Shown: positions 55,355-64,000 of the stretch, piece by piece | Numbering within the stretch: the stretch's first letter is position 1 | Layout: each line of letters opens with the position of its first letter | Origin: Capra hircus | Taxonomy: Eukaryota; Chordata; Mammalia; Artiodactyla; Bovidae | Assembly (NCBI RefSeq): GCF_001704415.2 | Contig: NC_030811.1 | Span: forward strand, 4,746,501 to 4,810,500 | Direction: 5' to 3' | Length of the DNA stretch: 64,000 nucleotides | Notes under the pieces: generated by a model | Database searches by the model: none | What the model was told of the DNA's origin: nothing | Seen by the model: the letters and a program-made list of their open reading frames with translations, nothing else | Program-made: the position numbers and the translations under genes

Positions 55355-55720
55355 AAAAATGGGAAAGTTGGATGATGCCAAGAGCTAGGGCTATGAGGAA
55401 AGAATATCTTTTGTTGACCAACTCAAGGAACTTAGTCAAGTTAAACATATGTTTACTTTGTGACCCAGCCATTCCATTCCAGCGTATATATTGCAGAAAA
55501 ATTCTCAGAAAAGATTCACGAGGGAACAAGTGCAGGAGAATGTTCGTCAAAATGCTGTGTGTGGGAGCAGGAGCTGGAGACATGTGTTACGCAGGACATA
55601 GACAAGTAAAGTGTGGTGGATACGGTGTAGTTCAGTCATGAGCAGCCAGAGAGCTACGTATACAAATAAGAACAGAGACAGACCTTGAAACACGGTGCCG
55701 CACACACAAAAAGGGGGAAA
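55355..55720 (+). mobile_element. Old L1 LINE fragment
   Basis: 'tgacccagccattccattcc', 'tcgtcaaaatgctgtgtgtg', 'taaagtgtggtggatacggt' follow distal L1 ORF2/3' UTR. Confidence 0.6.
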
Positions 55721-55977
55721 CCAAGCGTATTAGCTGGGGATTTAACCAGGAACGCAGAAAACATTGTAAGCATTTTAAAACAGAGAGGAAATTTAATATG
55801 GGGAATTGGTTACACAGGTGAAGAAAATTTGAGACACTGATGTGAGACAGGTGAGGAAGCCTAGGCATTCACAACAGTAGGAAGTCATCACCACCACCCC
55901 AGGCTGGAGGGGCAAGGGGATGACATGGCGTCACGTGAGTCCAGGGACTGAGGTCACTGGGCAGAAGCTGGGCTTGT
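55721..55977. other. Intergenic stretch, nothing recognised
   Basis: About 260 bases without an assigned element. Confidence 0.4.
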
Positions 55978-55986
55978 GGCAGGGTT

Positions 55987-56781
55987 CAGTTTTCAGTTCA
56001 GTCACTCAGTCGTGTCCGACTCTCTGCGACCCCATGACTGCAGCACGCCAGGCCATCACCAACTCCCAGAACTTATTCAAATTCATGTCCATTAAGTCAC
56101 TGATGCCATCCAACCATCTCATCCTCTGTTGTCCCCTTCTCCTCCCGCCTTCAATCTTTCCCAGCATCAGGGTCTTTTCCGTGAGTCAGTTCTTCACATC
56201 AGTTGGCCAAAGTATTGTAGTTTCAGCTTCAGCATCAGTCCTTCCAATGAATAGTCAGGACCGATTTCCTTTAGGACTGACTGGTTTGATCTCCTTGCTG
56301 TCCAAGGGACTCTCAAGAGTTTTCTCCAATACCACAGTTCAAAAGCATCAATTCTTCTGCACTCAACTTTCCTTATAGTTCAACTCTCATATCCATACAT
56401 GACTCCTGGAAAAACCATAGCTTTGACTAGATGGACCTTAGTTGGCAATGTCTTTGCTTTTTAATATCTAGGTTGTCTAGGTTGCTCATAGCTTTTTAAT
56501 AGCTTTTTGATATCTAAACTATCTAGGTTGGTCATAGCTTTTCTTCCAAGGAGCAAGTGTCTTTTAATTTCATGGCTGCAGTCACCATCTGCAGTGATTT
56601 TGGAGCCCCCCAAAATAAAGTCTCTCACTGTTTCCATTGTTTCCCCATCTATTTGCCATGAACTGGTGGGATTGGATGCCATGATCTTAGTTGTCTGAAT
56701 GTTGAGCTTTAAACCAACTTTTTCACTCTCGTCTTTCGCTTTCATCAAGAGGCTCTAGCTCTCCTTCGCTTTCTGCCTTAA
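55987..56781 (-). mobile_element. BovB LINE 3' 795 bases, with TSD
   Basis: Longest BovB copy in the window; TSD 'ggcagggtt' at 55978-55986 and 56782-56790. Reverse orientation from the CAGTT repeats to 'gctctccttcgctttctgcc'. Contains an internal tandem duplication (period 46) at about 56456-56540 and is frameshifted, so the RT-derived frame is dead. Confidence 0.94.
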
Positions 56782-56790
56782 GGCAGGGTT

Positions 56791-57110
56791 GTCCACGGGG
56801 AATTGGAGCCATGGGGAAACACAGCCGCTGCAGAATATCCTGAGAGAGAGACACAGGAGCAAACACTGGACGCCCCCTTCCTCCATCCTCCAGTCTCCCA
56901 CCGTGTCTCTTCAGGCAGAAGCTGACTAGGGAACCCGGCAATGCAGCTTGCCGAGATGAGTCCACCCTTCTGCCCCCCATCTCACTTCACTCCACTCCAC
57001 CCTACAGTGCGTGGTAATACGAACCAGAGCAGGGAAAGAACAAGAAACGAGTATGAGAGTCAAAGATACCAGTCAGCACACAATTATTCATGTAAACTGC
57101 AGACACCTAT
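56791..57110. other. Intergenic stretch, nothing recognised
   Basis: 320 bases, C-rich around 56860-56990; no feature recognised. Confidence 0.4.
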
Positions 57111-57120
57111 ACATTCAGGG

Positions 57121-57362
57121 AAATGGCAACCCACTCCAGTACTCTTGCAAGGAAAATCCCAAGGACATCGCGTGGGGTCACTAAGAGTCAGACTTGACTA
57201 AGCGACTTCACTTTCACTTTTCACTTTCATGCATTGGAGAAGGAAATGGCAACCCACTCCAGTGTTCTTGCCTGGAGAGTCCCAGGGACGGGAGAGCCTG
57301 GTGGGCTGCCGTCTATGGGGTCGCGCAGAGTCAGGCATGACTGCAGTGACTTAGCAGCAGAA
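57121..57362 (+). mobile_element. BOV-A2 SINE with TSD
   Basis: Two forward Bov-A units joined by 'cactttcacttttcactttc'; TSD 'acattcaggg' at 57111-57120 and 57363-57372. The first unit is shortened. Confidence 0.93.
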
Positions 57363-57369
57363 GACATTC

Positions 57370-57545
57370 AGGGACTTCTCTGGCGGCCCAGTGGCTAAGA
57401 CTCCGTACTCCCAGTGCAGGAGCCCTGGGTTGGATCTTTGGTCAGGGGACTAGATCCCACGCGCCGCGTCTACAGATCCTGTGCACCACAACTAAAACCC
57501 AGGGCAGTCAAATAAACATTACAAAGATACACACAGAAAACAAAT
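57370..57545 (+). mobile_element. CHR-type SINE, short
   Basis: 'gggacttctctggcggccca' to 'aacccagggcagtcaaataa'. 'acctatacattca' (57105-57117) and 'acctacacattca' (57547-57559) look like its own older TSD, with BOV-A2 inserted at its left edge. Confidence 0.88.
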
Positions 57546-57639
57546 ACCTACACATTCAAAACATAGCTAGTTATTTTGCAAGGAACATACAAACTCAAGG
57601 ACACATAGAAAACACAGGAGAATAGCTGTCCATGCATGA

Positions 57640-57930
57640 AACTTCCCTGCCAACCCAGAGGTTGGAGCTTTGCCTTCCAATGCAGGGGTGAGGGTCCAAT
57701 CCCTGGTCTGGGAGGATTCCACACGCCACAGAGCAACGAAGCCCATGCACCACAGCTCCTGAACCTGCGCTCCAGAGCCCGGGAGCTGCAACAGAAGAAG
57801 CCACCGCGATGAGAAGCCCGCGCACTGCAAGAGAGAGGAAGCCCGCCTGGTGAAACTAGAGAAACGCCGGAGCACAGCAATGAAGCCCCAGGGCTACCAA
57901 AAAATAAATAAATAATAATTTAAAAAAAAA
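57640..57930 (+). mobile_element. CHR-type SINE, full length
   Basis: 'gaaacttccctgccaaccca' to 'caatgaagccccagggctac', (AAAT)n and poly(A) tail. Confidence 0.9.
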
Positions 57931-58117
57931 AAAAAACTGGTCCACATTAAAAAAAAATTCTTAAAAAGAAACTGTCCATGTAGGAGTGAGTGAGGGAGTA
58001 AGAAATGGGGCTAGAAAGGAATAACAACCAAATAAATGAAACGAGAGCAGGACTTTGCAGGAGCAGAAAGATACCTGCTCACAAACCAAAAAGTACAATT
58101 AACTAACCCCAAGTACA

Positions 58118-58194
58118 ATTAATCGAACCCATGTCTTTTGCACCTCCTGCCTTACAGGTGGGTTCTTTACTGTCTGAGCCACCAGGGAAGTCCC
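58118..58194 (-). mobile_element. Bov-tA SINE head fragment
   Basis: 'aatcgaacccatgtcttttg' to 'gagccaccagggaagtccc': head only, directly abutting the next copy in the same orientation. Confidence 0.85.
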
Positions 58195-58391
58195 ATAGTG
58201 TTAGTCACTCATTTGTGTCCCCATGGACTGTAGCCCACCGGGCTCCTCTGTCCATGGGGATTCTCTGGCAAGAATACTGGAGTGGGTAGCCAATCCCTTC
58301 TTCAGGGGATCTTCCTGACCCAGGGATCAAACCAGGGTCTTCTGCATCGAAGGCAGGTTCTTTACCACTTGAGCCACCAGGGAAGCCCCAG
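58195..58391 (-). mobile_element. Bov-tA SINE
   Basis: Reverse copy with a deletion near the CGTGTCCGAC end; head end 'gagccaccagggaagcccc'. Confidence 0.92.
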
Positions 58392-58594
58392 CTAACGCTG
58401 AGGTGCATAAAAAACAGGAGGAGCTAAAGATGACTATAGGGTAAGGGAATGTCATACTCATCAGCTGTTGTTTAATTGTTAGCACCTTAGCAGCTCTGTC
58501 AGTTCCCACCATCTTCTTGATCCTTCATAAAGAATCACAGAATCTAGAGTTGTAAAAGGACTTAGATCCTCTGCATTTGTGGAAGGAATTTAAT

Positions 58595-58805
58595 GTGTTA
58601 GGAAGACCACAGGCTTCACAGGCAGGTAGATCTGGGTTCTTACTGGCTGGAGGACTGTGTGCTTGCTAAACCTCTCTGAGCTTCAAAATCCTCACCTATG
58701 AAATCACGGTACAATAAATACCTTGCAAGGCAGGGTTGGAAATGATACACATAGAACAATAAGCGGATTGTCTGGGACGCATCTGGCTTTCAGTAAACGG
58801 GAGCT
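58595..58805 (+). mobile_element. MIR SINE
   Basis: 'ggcaggtagatctgggttct', 'gtgcttgctaaacctctctg', 'aatcctcacctatgaaatca' in MIR order. Confidence 0.82.
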
Positions 58806-58828
58806 CTCCTCGAGTCCAAGGGGCTTCC

Positions 58829-59030
58829 CTGGTGGCTCAGTAGTAAAGAACACGCCCGCCAAATGCAGGAGACATGGATTCGATCCCTGAGTCAGGAAGA
58901 CTCCCCTGGAGGAGGAAATGGCAGCCCGCTCCAGTTCTCTTGCCTGGAGAATCCCATGGACAGAGGAGCCTGGTGGGCTACCGTCTGCAGGGTCACAAAC
59001 AGTCAGACGTGACATAGCAACTAAAGAATA
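58829..59030 (+). mobile_element. Bov-tA SINE
   Basis: Near-consensus forward copy 'ggggcttccctggtggctca' to 'gtgacatagcaactaaag'. Confidence 0.94.
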
Positions 59031-59186
59031 ACAGATCATTGAGTCCAAATCCCTCACTTTTCAGAGAAAGAAATGGACACTACCATCTCACGGAAGCTGG
59101 AGGTGTTATCTGGGATCGTACAGGCAGAGCAGAGTTGATTATGGATTTAAAATATCCATATTTAAAAATCTATTTAGGGAATTCCC

Positions 59187-59349
59187 AGGGCTTCCCTGAT
59201 AGCTCAGTTGGTTAAGAATCTGCTTGCAGTTTGGGAGACCTGGGTTCAATCCCTGGGTTAGGAAGATCCCCTGGAGAAGGGAAAGGCTACCCACTTCAGT
59301 ATTCTGGCCTGGAGAATTCAATTCGGACACAACGGAGCGACTTTCACTC
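59187..59349 (+). mobile_element. Bov-tA SINE with internal deletion, nested at CHR start
   Basis: 'gggcttccctgatagctcag' to 'cggagcgactttcact'; lacks ~40 bases of the tail. TSD 'agggaattccc' at 59176-59186 and 59350-59360, perfect. Confidence 0.92.
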
Positions 59350-59468
59350 AGGGAATTCCCTGGGGATCTCATGGCTAGGGCTCTGCACTGGCACTGCAGT
59401 GGCCCAGGTTCAATTCTTAGTCAGGGAACTAAACTCCCAAGCCACACCAAGCAGCCAAAAAGAGAGAG
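59350..59468 (+). mobile_element. CHR-type SINE, short
   Basis: 'agggaattccctggggatct' to 'ccacaccaagcagccaaaaa'; its first bases are the TSD of the Bov-tA insertion. Confidence 0.88.
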
Positions 59469-59469
59469 A

Positions 59470-60250
59470 ACTATTTAAATGGATCTCAAGGGTATATACC
59501 TAGGACTCGAACTGAAGATAGGACTTAAGGATAAATTCCTAGAAGTAAGATTGCTGAGTGAAAAAGTTAATAAATATATAGTTTTGTTCAGTTCAGTTGC
59601 TCAGTCGTGTCCGTCTCTTTGCGATCCCATGAACCACAGCACGCCAGGCCTCCCTGTCTATCACCAACTCCTGGAGTTTACCCAAACCTGTGTCCGTTGA
59701 GTTGGTGATGCCATCCAGCCATCTCATCCTCTGTTGTCCCCTTTTCCTCCTGCCCTCAATCTTTCCCAGCATCAGGGTCTTTTCAAATGAGTCAGCCCTT
59801 CGTATCAGGTGGCCAAAGTATTGGAGTTTCAGCTTCAAAATCAGTCCTACCAATGGACACCCAGGACTGATCTCCTTTAGGGTGGACTGGTTGGATCTCC
59901 TTGCAGTCCAAGGGACTCTCAAGAGTCTTCCCCAACACCACAGTTCAAAAGCATCAATTCTTTGGCACTCAGCTTTCTTTATAGTCCAACTCTCACGTCC
60001 ATACATGACCACTGGAAAAACCATAGCCTTGACTAGACGGACATTTGTTCACAAAGTAATGTATCTGCTTTTCAACTTGCTGTCTAGGTTGGTCACAACT
60101 TTCCTTCCAAGGAATAAGCGTCTTTTAATTTCATGGCTGCAATCACCATCTGCAGTGATAGTTTTGTTAGGTATTGCCAAATTCCACCTCCCCAAAAGAA
60201 TGGACGTGTTTGCATTTCTACCAGAAATTTATGAGAGTGCCTTAAACTTT
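59470..60250 (-). mobile_element. Old L1 LINE split by BovB
   Basis: 'cctagaagtaagattgctga' at left and 'ggtattgccaaattccacct', 'tttgcatttctaccagaaat' at right are reverse distal L1 ORF2. Confidence 0.72.
59589..60157 (-). mobile_element. BovB LINE 3' 569 bases, with TSD; longest intact tail frame
   Basis: Reverse copy with perfect 11-base TSD 'atagttttgtt' at 59578-59588 and 60158-60168. On the minus strand 143 codons (60024 down to 59593) stay open to the natural stop, covering MVFPVVMYG, FELWCW, YFGHLIRR and RMRWLDGIT of the BovB C-terminal domain. It lacks the RT and endonuclease parts. Confidence 0.95.
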
Positions 60251-60734
60251 TTTTTAAAAGAGTAGTGATGTCTCTAGAGTAGGAAAATTGAAGTAATTTC
60301 AAAACCATGTTGTGTAAGACAAACAGGTGCGCCCTTAATGGATTAAACGAGTTCAGCTGACATGTCATCTTCATTGGGAACGGTGTGAGTACCAAGGAAA
60401 GCGTTTAGCACAGAGCAGCTATTCAATTGGAAAGCTTTCTTTTTCAAATATTGATTTCCTTGTGTGTGAAGGAAGCTCTGCTTTGTAGAGAAGTGAGAGG
60501 GGTGGAGGTGGGGTGACCCAGATTTGTGGCTTTGTAAACGCACATCCTCGTGAACAAGGTTTAGTGAGATACACGCTGCCTCCCCACCAGCCACTCCCAC
60601 TTCTCCTAAGGACTCTGATTGTGCTGCTGTTTACTGTTATTCACTTCGTTCCCCAGAGCCTTTCTGCTTTGGAAGAATATACCTCTCCCCCTAGATCTAG
60701 AAGGTCTAGGTGGGTCATGTGACTCAGGCCTTAG
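60251..60734. other. Intergenic stretch, nothing recognised
   Basis: 480 bases with no element or exon recognised. Confidence 0.4.
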
Positions 60735-60751
60735 CTAACCAGCCCAGTCTT

Positions 60752-60908
60752 TTTTCTCTTTTTTTTTTTGAAATTTCCTTATTTATTTTCTCCAAGCTCT
60801 GTGGCCTGCAGGATCTTCGTTCCTCGACCAGAGGACTAGAGAATCAAACCCTCTCTCCCTGCAGTGGAAGTGCAGACTCTTTACCCCCTGAACTGCCAAG
60901 GAAGCCCC
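60752..60908 (-). mobile_element. CHR-type SINE with TSD
   Basis: T-rich tail at left, 'ctgaactgccaaggaagccc' at right; 17-base TSD 'ctaaccagcccagtctt' (60735-60751) and 'ctaaccagcccaatctt' (60909-60925), one mismatch. Confidence 0.92.
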
Positions 60909-60925
60909 CTAACCAGCCCAATCTT

Positions 60926-61261
60926 ATTCCGTGACTGTGATGTTTCCGGTGTGGATGCATAGTAGCACGGTGAGGACCGAGGTAGAAAATATGAATCCGA
61001 CAAGAGAAAAAAGAAAGCAGGGAGGTGTTTGCCTAACTGATCCTCTCAATAAACTAACTGTGAAGACTGTCTACCTCCAGGTCTCCATCTGCATGACCCA
61101 ACAAATCCCATTAAGTAAATCAGTAAGAGCTGGGTGTTCTACCACTGCAACCAAAAACATTCTGATTTATACAATGAGAAGCTTCAGTATTACCTACAAG
61201 AAATGTTTCATAAGTACATGATATTCTTTACATTTTTTTAAAGAACAGGTGTGTGAAAAAA
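60926..61261. other. Intergenic stretch, old repeat suspected
   Basis: 'ccactgcaaccaaaaacatt' with 'ctgatttata' resembles the end of an old LTR or LINE family, but I cannot assign it. Confidence 0.35.
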
Positions 61262-61437
61262 ATACGTATCTTTTTTATCAAAGTATAGCTGACTTACAAT
61301 GTTGTGTTAATTTTTGCTGTACAGCAAAATGATATATATATATATTCTTTTTAATGTTCTTTTCCATTAAAGTTTATCCCAGGAATACAGTTCCCTGTGA
61401 TACTTAGTGAGACATTGTTGTCCACCCAGAAAGATAT
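61262..61437 (-). mobile_element. Ruminant L1 3' UTR
   Basis: 'caaagtatagctgacttaca', 'tttttgctgtacagcaaaat', 'tacagttccctgtgatactt' in reverse L1 orientation. Confidence 0.87.
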
Positions 61438-61538
61438 ATATCTTTGCATGAAGCTTCTTAATTCCAGAAAACAGTCTGTCATCTTCATATTAATAGCCAA
61501 TGCTACTGGTTCCAGATTCTTGCCTTTTAGAACCTAAC

Positions 61539-61758
61539 GTGTACTAAGTCGCTTCAGTTGTGTCCGACTCTGTGCAACCCTATTGACGGTAGCCTGCCAG
61601 GCTCTTCTGTCCTTGGGACTCTCCAGGTAAGAATACTGAAGAGGGTTGCCATGCCCTCCTCCAGGAGATTTTCCCAAATCCAGGGATCAACCCTTATCTC
61701 CTACATCTCCTGCATTGGCAAGCAGATTCTTTACCACTATTGCCACCTGGGAAGTCCT
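61539..61758 (-). mobile_element. Bov-tA SINE
   Basis: Reverse copy with extended head ('ctcctacatctcctgcattg'), ending 'ttgccacctgggaagtcc'. Confidence 0.92.
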
Positions 61759-62989
61759 TAGAAACTAAAGTGGGCATTAGTATTGGTAGCTCTAAATTTG
61801 TGATCTCTCAGTCTTACAAGTTAGATTCAAAACTTTATTGAGAGAGTTCAGTAAGTCATGAAATATCTTTAGATCAGAATGAAAGACAATATACACCTAG
61901 GTTGGCTACACTTTCCCACCATTTTGAAATACAGTTGCCCCACCTTTCTCAGTTACGATTATATTTCTGCTTCTCCGAGCTTCTGCTTTGTTCAGTCAAA
62001 ACCTTTAATTTATCCAGTTACAGATTGGTTAGTGTGGGTTGTCAAGACCTGAAAAGATCCTGGGCTTTTATTCTCCCTGCAAGCTGACAAAGCAGCCTAT
62101 GACAATTTCATAGATGCTGACAGACCACACAAAAGTCCAAGTCAGACACAAGAGATTTTGTTGCTCATAGTAATAGGAGTAACCAGCAAATCAGCATTTC
62201 CTCTCACTGCTTGCCAGAACTCCAGTAGCCACAGGGCAGTGGGGAAAGGGTGAGATATGACCAGCGCACGGAGTGGGCTGCGTACAGGGGAAGAATCTTG
62301 GGCTTAGGGAACCCAAATCTTTTGTAGTGGGCAGCATGCATGACTTTGCTCTGGTCACTCTACAAATGGCTTAGGAAATCCAGGACCTCAGTACAAAATG
62401 GGCTGTAGTTCAAGTCATCGCCATCATCAGTATTATCTGAATCAGATTAGATTTATGGACTTGGTAAGGGAGCAAATAATATAACTTAGCACCTTAAAAG
62501 TATTTGTCTATTTTTTGGAGACTCCATGTGTGGAAGTGGATGGAGAGGAGGCAGAGGAGAGAAATGTTGGTAGAGGCAAACAGTGATGCTGGGAACATAT
62601 CAGCTTGTCCACCTTGCCTTCGATCACAAACCTTTAACCCCACACATGGCAACCTCATGTTAGGAAGGCGCATGTTTTCTGGTACCTTTATCACCCTCTT
62701 TCCAAGGGGCTTTGCCACCTAACCTCATACAATACTCACCTTGAAAAGAGCTGAAATAAAAATACATTTTTTCCCATATCACATGTCTGCAGCATTTTAG
62801 TACCTAGAGAAGTTTCAGCACTTTTTATTGTGTGGCACTCTGGACAACTCCCAGACAGGCTCATCTCTTAATCTGGCCCTAATCGCTGCAATCACGGGGA
62901 ATGGAAGATCTCTACTGAGTATTATTGTATCTTTCGTGCTACATTAAGTGACAATCTAAGAAAGGTAGGGAGGTAGGAAAGGAATTGAT
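61759..62989. other. Intergenic stretch without recognised repeats
   Basis: 1.2 kb of single-copy-looking sequence. Two overlapping short frames on opposite strands (62494-62722) show no domain. No exon or regulatory cluster stood out. Confidence 0.45.
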
Positions 62990-63375
62990 ATTTTGTGCAA
63001 GGTACTGTGCTAACCATTTTAAGTACATGATTTCACTTAGTCATCATCAGTTCAGTTCAGTTCAGTCACTCAGTTGTGTCCAGCTCTTTGCAACCCCATG
63101 GGTCTCAGCACACCAGGCCTCCCTGTCCATCACCAACTCTCAGAGTTTACCCAAACTCATGTCCATTGAGTCAGTGATGCCATCCAACTATCTCATCCTC
63201 TGTCATCCCTTTCTCCTCCTGCCTTCAATCTTTCCCAGCATCAGGGTCTTTTCAAATGAGTCAGCTCTATGCTAACTAAGATCCAGAGAGGTAAGTAACT
63301 TATATCAGGGTAATAAGTGACAGAGTCAGGTTAAAAATTCTACGTATCTCTGACATCAGAATCCATGGTGAGTTC
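62990..63375 (-). mobile_element. MIR SINE split by BovB
   Basis: 'aggtactgtgctaaccattt' at left; 'agatccagagaggtaagtaa', 'aagtgacagagtcaggttaa' at right are the two parts of a reverse MIR. Confidence 0.75.
63051..63268 (-). mobile_element. BovB LINE 3' end, short
   Basis: Reverse copy from three CAGTT repeats to 'gtcttttcaaatgagtcagc'. Confidence 0.93.
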
Positions 63376-63799
63376 AGAAAATTCATCTTGAAATTCAGGA
63401 ACATTGTAACTCAGGGAAGAGCTCTGTGCAATGAAAGAACAGTACTAATACGTGTGGAATATTGAACGTGATTATAAATAATCACAGGAAAATTTCCCTA
63501 GTTGGAACAGTTACTGCCATACTCTACCATAGTATTAGGTCTCTCACCGACTGCATTATATGTGCAAGAAGGCCAAGACTGGTTTTCTGAGGGGGGGGGG
63601 GAGGTAACAATTGTTTAGAGTTGGGTGCTCCTTTTAATTTTCACAAGAGGAGTTTCAACTCGAATCTTATATTTCTACTATCTTGCTATTTACTTCAGAG
63701 AAAAAATACATTAAGTGCTCAGACTAGAACTTCCTAAACCTCTTTGAGCTCCACATCCCAAACTATATCTGGCACCTATATCCATTTTTTAATTGAAGT
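63376..63799. other. Intergenic stretch, nothing recognised
   Basis: 420 bases; a G11 run lies at 63591-63601. Confidence 0.4.
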
Positions 63800-63802
63800 A
63801 TC

Positions 63803-64000
63803 ATTGCAGGTCAAGAAGCAACAGTTAGAACAGGACATGGCATGGCAGACTAGTTCCAAATTGGGAAAGGAGTACGTCAAGGCTGTATATTGTCACCCTG
63901 CTTATTTAACTTATATGCAGAGTACATCATGAGAAACGCTGGGCTGGAAGAAGCACAAGCTGGAATCAAGATTGCCGGGAGAAATAGCAATAACCTCAGA
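63803..64000 (+). mobile_element. BovB LINE, reverse-transcriptase segment, runs off right edge
   Basis: Forward BovB from upstream of its 3' end. In frame, 63854-64000 reads FQIGKGVRQGCILSPCLFNL, then YAEYIMRNAGLEEAQAGIKI and AGRNSNNLR, the region around RT motif GVRQGCxLSP. The codon before it is TAG (63851-63853) where the family has Trp TGG, so this copy is already broken. The YADD catalytic motif would lie just past the window edge. Confidence 0.93.

Larger units (their letters stand above)
13570..64000. other. Intergenic region upstream of ACTR3B
   Basis: No exon, splice-bounded frame or RNA gene could be recognised in these 50 kb. In human the next gene upstream of ACTR3B is XRCC2, in divergent orientation some tens of kilobases away, so a long gene-free interval fits conserved synteny (recalled, not tested). 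About half of the interval is recognisable transposon sequence. Confidence 0.7.

Noticed and set aside
59690..60265. 191-codon plus-strand open frame
   Set aside because: Antisense of a BovB tail; the sense strand explains it.
4223..60908. tRNA-Glu-like sequences at the heads of CHR and Bov-tA copies
   Set aside because: They are SINE promoter heads lacking a complete cloverleaf and are not tRNA genes.
1..64000. Regularly recurring similar ~200-base units as a possible CRISPR or satellite array
   Set aside because: Units are dispersed, in both orientations, with TSDs; they are independent SINE insertions.
1..64000. A previously undescribed multi-gene system
   Set aside because: No gene cluster exists here; the window is one gene's promoter and first exon in repeat-rich mammalian DNA.

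Overview
This is a stretch of ruminant, most likely bovid (cattle or a close relative), nuclear DNA. The evidence is the repeat content: dozens of Bov-tA, Bov-A and BOV-A2 SINEs, many tRNA-Glu-derived CHR-type SINEs, and about eleven BovB (RTE) LINE fragments, over an older layer of L1, L2, MIR, MLT1 LTR and hAT/mariner fossils. The sequence alone does not separate cattle from yak, sheep or goat. Bov-tA here means a tRNA-like head fused to a Bov-A unit that is itself derived from BovB ends. BOV-A2 is a two-unit Bov-A element.

Only one protein-coding locus can be supported. It is the first exon of ACTR3B (actin-related protein 3B, an Arp2/3 complex subunit) on the minus strand. Its 44 coding bases (13311-13354) sit in the single strong CpG island of the window (about 13.0-13.6 kb) and end in a consensus splice donor. 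The promoter, with CCAAT, E-box/CRE-like, GC-box and YY1-like sites, lies just to the right, up to about 13565. Transcription runs leftward, so 1-13310 is the start of intron 1; I found no second exon in it.

Layout. 0-13 kb: intron 1, holding old plus-strand L1 pieces, a BovB 3' end that keeps a stretch of its reading frame, and scattered SINEs. 13-13.6 kb: CpG island, promoter and exon 1. 13.6-64 kb: upstream intergenic DNA with no recognisable exon, rRNA, tRNA gene or CRISPR. It is a dense mosaic of repeats, many nested inside one another with readable target-site duplications (TSDs). Examples are a Bov-tA inside a CHR inside an MLT1 LTR, a Bov-A inside a Bov-tA, and BovB inserted into CHR, L1 and MIR. 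There is also an L1 with a 5' inversion. A BovB copy carrying reverse-transcriptase sequence runs off the right edge.

The best candidate for unexplained function is a 2.1 kb stretch free of recognisable repeats at 32.9-35.0 kb. It has clustered homeodomain-type and AP-1/CRE-type motifs and could be a distal regulatory element. I found no novel multi-gene system. Almost all open reading frames longer than 60 codons fall inside SINEs or LINEs, or are chance frames in GC-rich DNA.
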